A stretch of DNA of 64,000 bases from Yoonia sp. F2084L. GTDB lineage: Bacteria > Pseudomonadota > Alphaproteobacteria > Rhodobacterales > Rhodobacteraceae. Under the pieces are notes generated by a model. That model was not told the origin of the DNA, ran no database searches, and worked only from the letters and a program-made list of their open reading frames with translations. The translations under genes were made by a program, and so were the position numbers. The stretch is taken from contig NZ_JALKAH010000002.1 of assembly GCF_023015625.1 (NCBI RefSeq), forward strand, positions 124,001-188,000, written 5' to 3'. Every line of letters starts with the position of its first letter. The first letter of the stretch is position 1. Positions 63,376-64,000 of this stretch are shown here, one piece after another.

Positions 63376-64000
63376 ATGATACCCGCATTCACAATCTCAC
63401 TTGCCGCGCAGGGAATGCACGCCGCTAGCGCCGTTATTGGTCAGCAAATGCGCTTTGCCGATGCCGTGATTGATCAGGCCTCTGTCGCGCAGCGTGCAAT
63501 CATGCAGCCATATACTGGCGCGCCGAACGCGTCTGTCACGGCGAGAAAGAAGGTCGTGAAAAAAGCAGCAGCCAAATCGAAGGCTGTGCCGGTCAAAGCG
63601 CAACCATCCGCGGTCAAGCCCGTCGCAAAACCGGTCGTAGCTAAGGCTAAGCCAGTTGTTGTAACGCCAAAAGCGACGACACCTGTAGAGGCGAAACCTA
63701 TCGCAAAAGCCGCAGCACCAGTCAAAACAACAACGCCAACGAAGGCCGCGGCGCCGAAGGCGAAAGCTACGCTAAAACCTGCCACTCAGGCTGCTGCACC
63801 GACGCCTGCGAAGCAATCAGCGCCAGTCAAAGCGCAACCGGAATTCAAATCCACTCAGACAAATGCAAAGCCAGCGGCTGAAAAAGCCGCGCCGAAAGCC
63901 GCAGCAAAGCCTGCGGTAGCGAAAGCGGCGCCAAAGGCGGCCGCAAAGCCTGACACAAAGACGGTGACGTCAAAGCCTGCAAAGCCAGCAGCGCAAAAGG
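63376..64000 (+). CDS. Lys/Ala/Pro-rich basic protein, 3' partial; possible PhaF-like phasin
   Basis: The frame from ATG 63376 stays open for 208 codons to the window edge. AAGGGA lies eight bases before the ATG. Residues 1-45 form a helical region (MIPAFTISLAAQGMHAASAV and on to QMRFADAVIDQASVAQRAIM). From about residue 57 the protein is built of Lys, Ala, Pro, Val and Thr, with repeats such as KAAPKAAAKPAVAKAAPKAA, like histone H1 and the C-terminal tail of Pseudomonas PhaF. Such tails bind DNA. A PhaR-like operator overlaps its promoter, suggesting a polyhydroxyalkanoate granule protein. The C-terminus and any further domain are outside the window. Codons favour AAA, GCA and CCA more than neighbouring genes. 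Confidence 0.8.
   Translation, partial: MIPAFTISLAAQGMHAASAVIGQQMRFADAVIDQASVAQRAIMQPYTGAPNASVTARKKVVKKAAAKSKAVPVKAQPSAVKPVAKPVVAKAKPVVVTPKATTPVEAKPIAKAAAPVKTTTPTKAAAPKAKATLKPATQAAAPTPAKQSAPVKAQPEFKSTQTNAKPAAEKAAPKAAAKPAVAKAAPKAAAKPDTKTVTSKPAKPAAQK

Noticed and set aside
1-64000. tRNA, rRNA, CRISPR arrays, insertion sequences or integrases
   Set aside because: I read the intergenic spaces on both strands and found no T-loop/acceptor pattern, no spaced direct repeats and no transposase or integrase motifs.

Overview
The window reads as chromosomal DNA of an alphaproteobacterium, most likely a marine Rhodobacteraceae (Roseobacter-type) species. Support: the ethylmalonyl-CoA pathway pair ecm and ccr, an HvrA-type H-NS protein, a class I (archaeal-type) lysyl-tRNA synthetase, an RpoH-II-type sigma factor behind an RpoE-like promoter, a perfect CtrA box, a twin-domain nucleoside ABC importer, and extragenic palindromes of a kind I associate with this family. 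I see no rRNA, tRNA, CRISPR array, integrase or insertion sequence. The window is nearly fully coding; no gap between genes exceeds about 250 bases.

Layout. 1-5.5 kb: the end of a succinate dehydrogenase operon. sdhA (cut by the window edge) and two small lipoproteins are separated from sdhB by a divergent glycosyltransferase / pyruvyltransferase pair, followed by an inverted pair of REP-like elements. 5.7-16.1 kb: deoD, an H-NS/HvrA regulator, ecm, a PlsB-like acyltransferase and ccr (acetyl-CoA assimilation), then a small CtrA-box gene, a RecD/Dda-type helicase, an SDR, and a TIGR02186 / TauE-SafE pair. 16.3-22.2 kb: a minus-strand nucleoside uptake operon (binding protein, ATPase, two permeases, an unknown 140-residue protein, purine nucleoside phosphorylase). 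22.4-28.6 kb: rimI-tsaB-nfu, CPBP protease, universal stress protein, class IV aminotransferase, VOC protein, trpS and a rhomboid lacking its catalytic residues.

28.6-38.7 kb: murJ, glnD, a PBP-activator-like lipoprotein, rsmI-yraN-gshB, comM-like yifB and a glutathione S-transferase. 38.8-45.3 kb: cobC/cobU-like cobalamin genes (B12 is the cofactor of Ecm), rpoH, coaBC-dut and a membrane-anchored MoeB/ThiF-type E1 enzyme, then an amino-acid ABC binding protein and permease without an adjacent ATPase. 45.4-56 kb: an M3 oligopeptidase, an SH3 protein, a D-2-hydroxyacid dehydrogenase, a lipase-like hydrolase, and a block for amine or amino-acid oxidation (DMGDH/SARDH-GcvT protein, DAO-type oxidase, GNAT, aldo/keto reductase).

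56-64 kb: nadD-dacB, a TerB-domain protein, class I lysS, a DUF4864 protein, a large beta-helix protein without a signal peptide that resembles a phage or gene-transfer-agent tail fibre, and finally a Lys/Ala/Pro-rich gene running off the window behind a PhaR-like operator, suggesting a PhaF-like granule/nucleoid protein. The most interesting points are the split sdh operon, the CtrA, RpoE and PhaR-like regulatory sites, two leaders whose dyads overlap the Shine-Dalgarno sequence, the pseudo-rhomboid, the membrane-anchored E1 enzyme, the tail-fibre-like protein and the KPA-rich gene.
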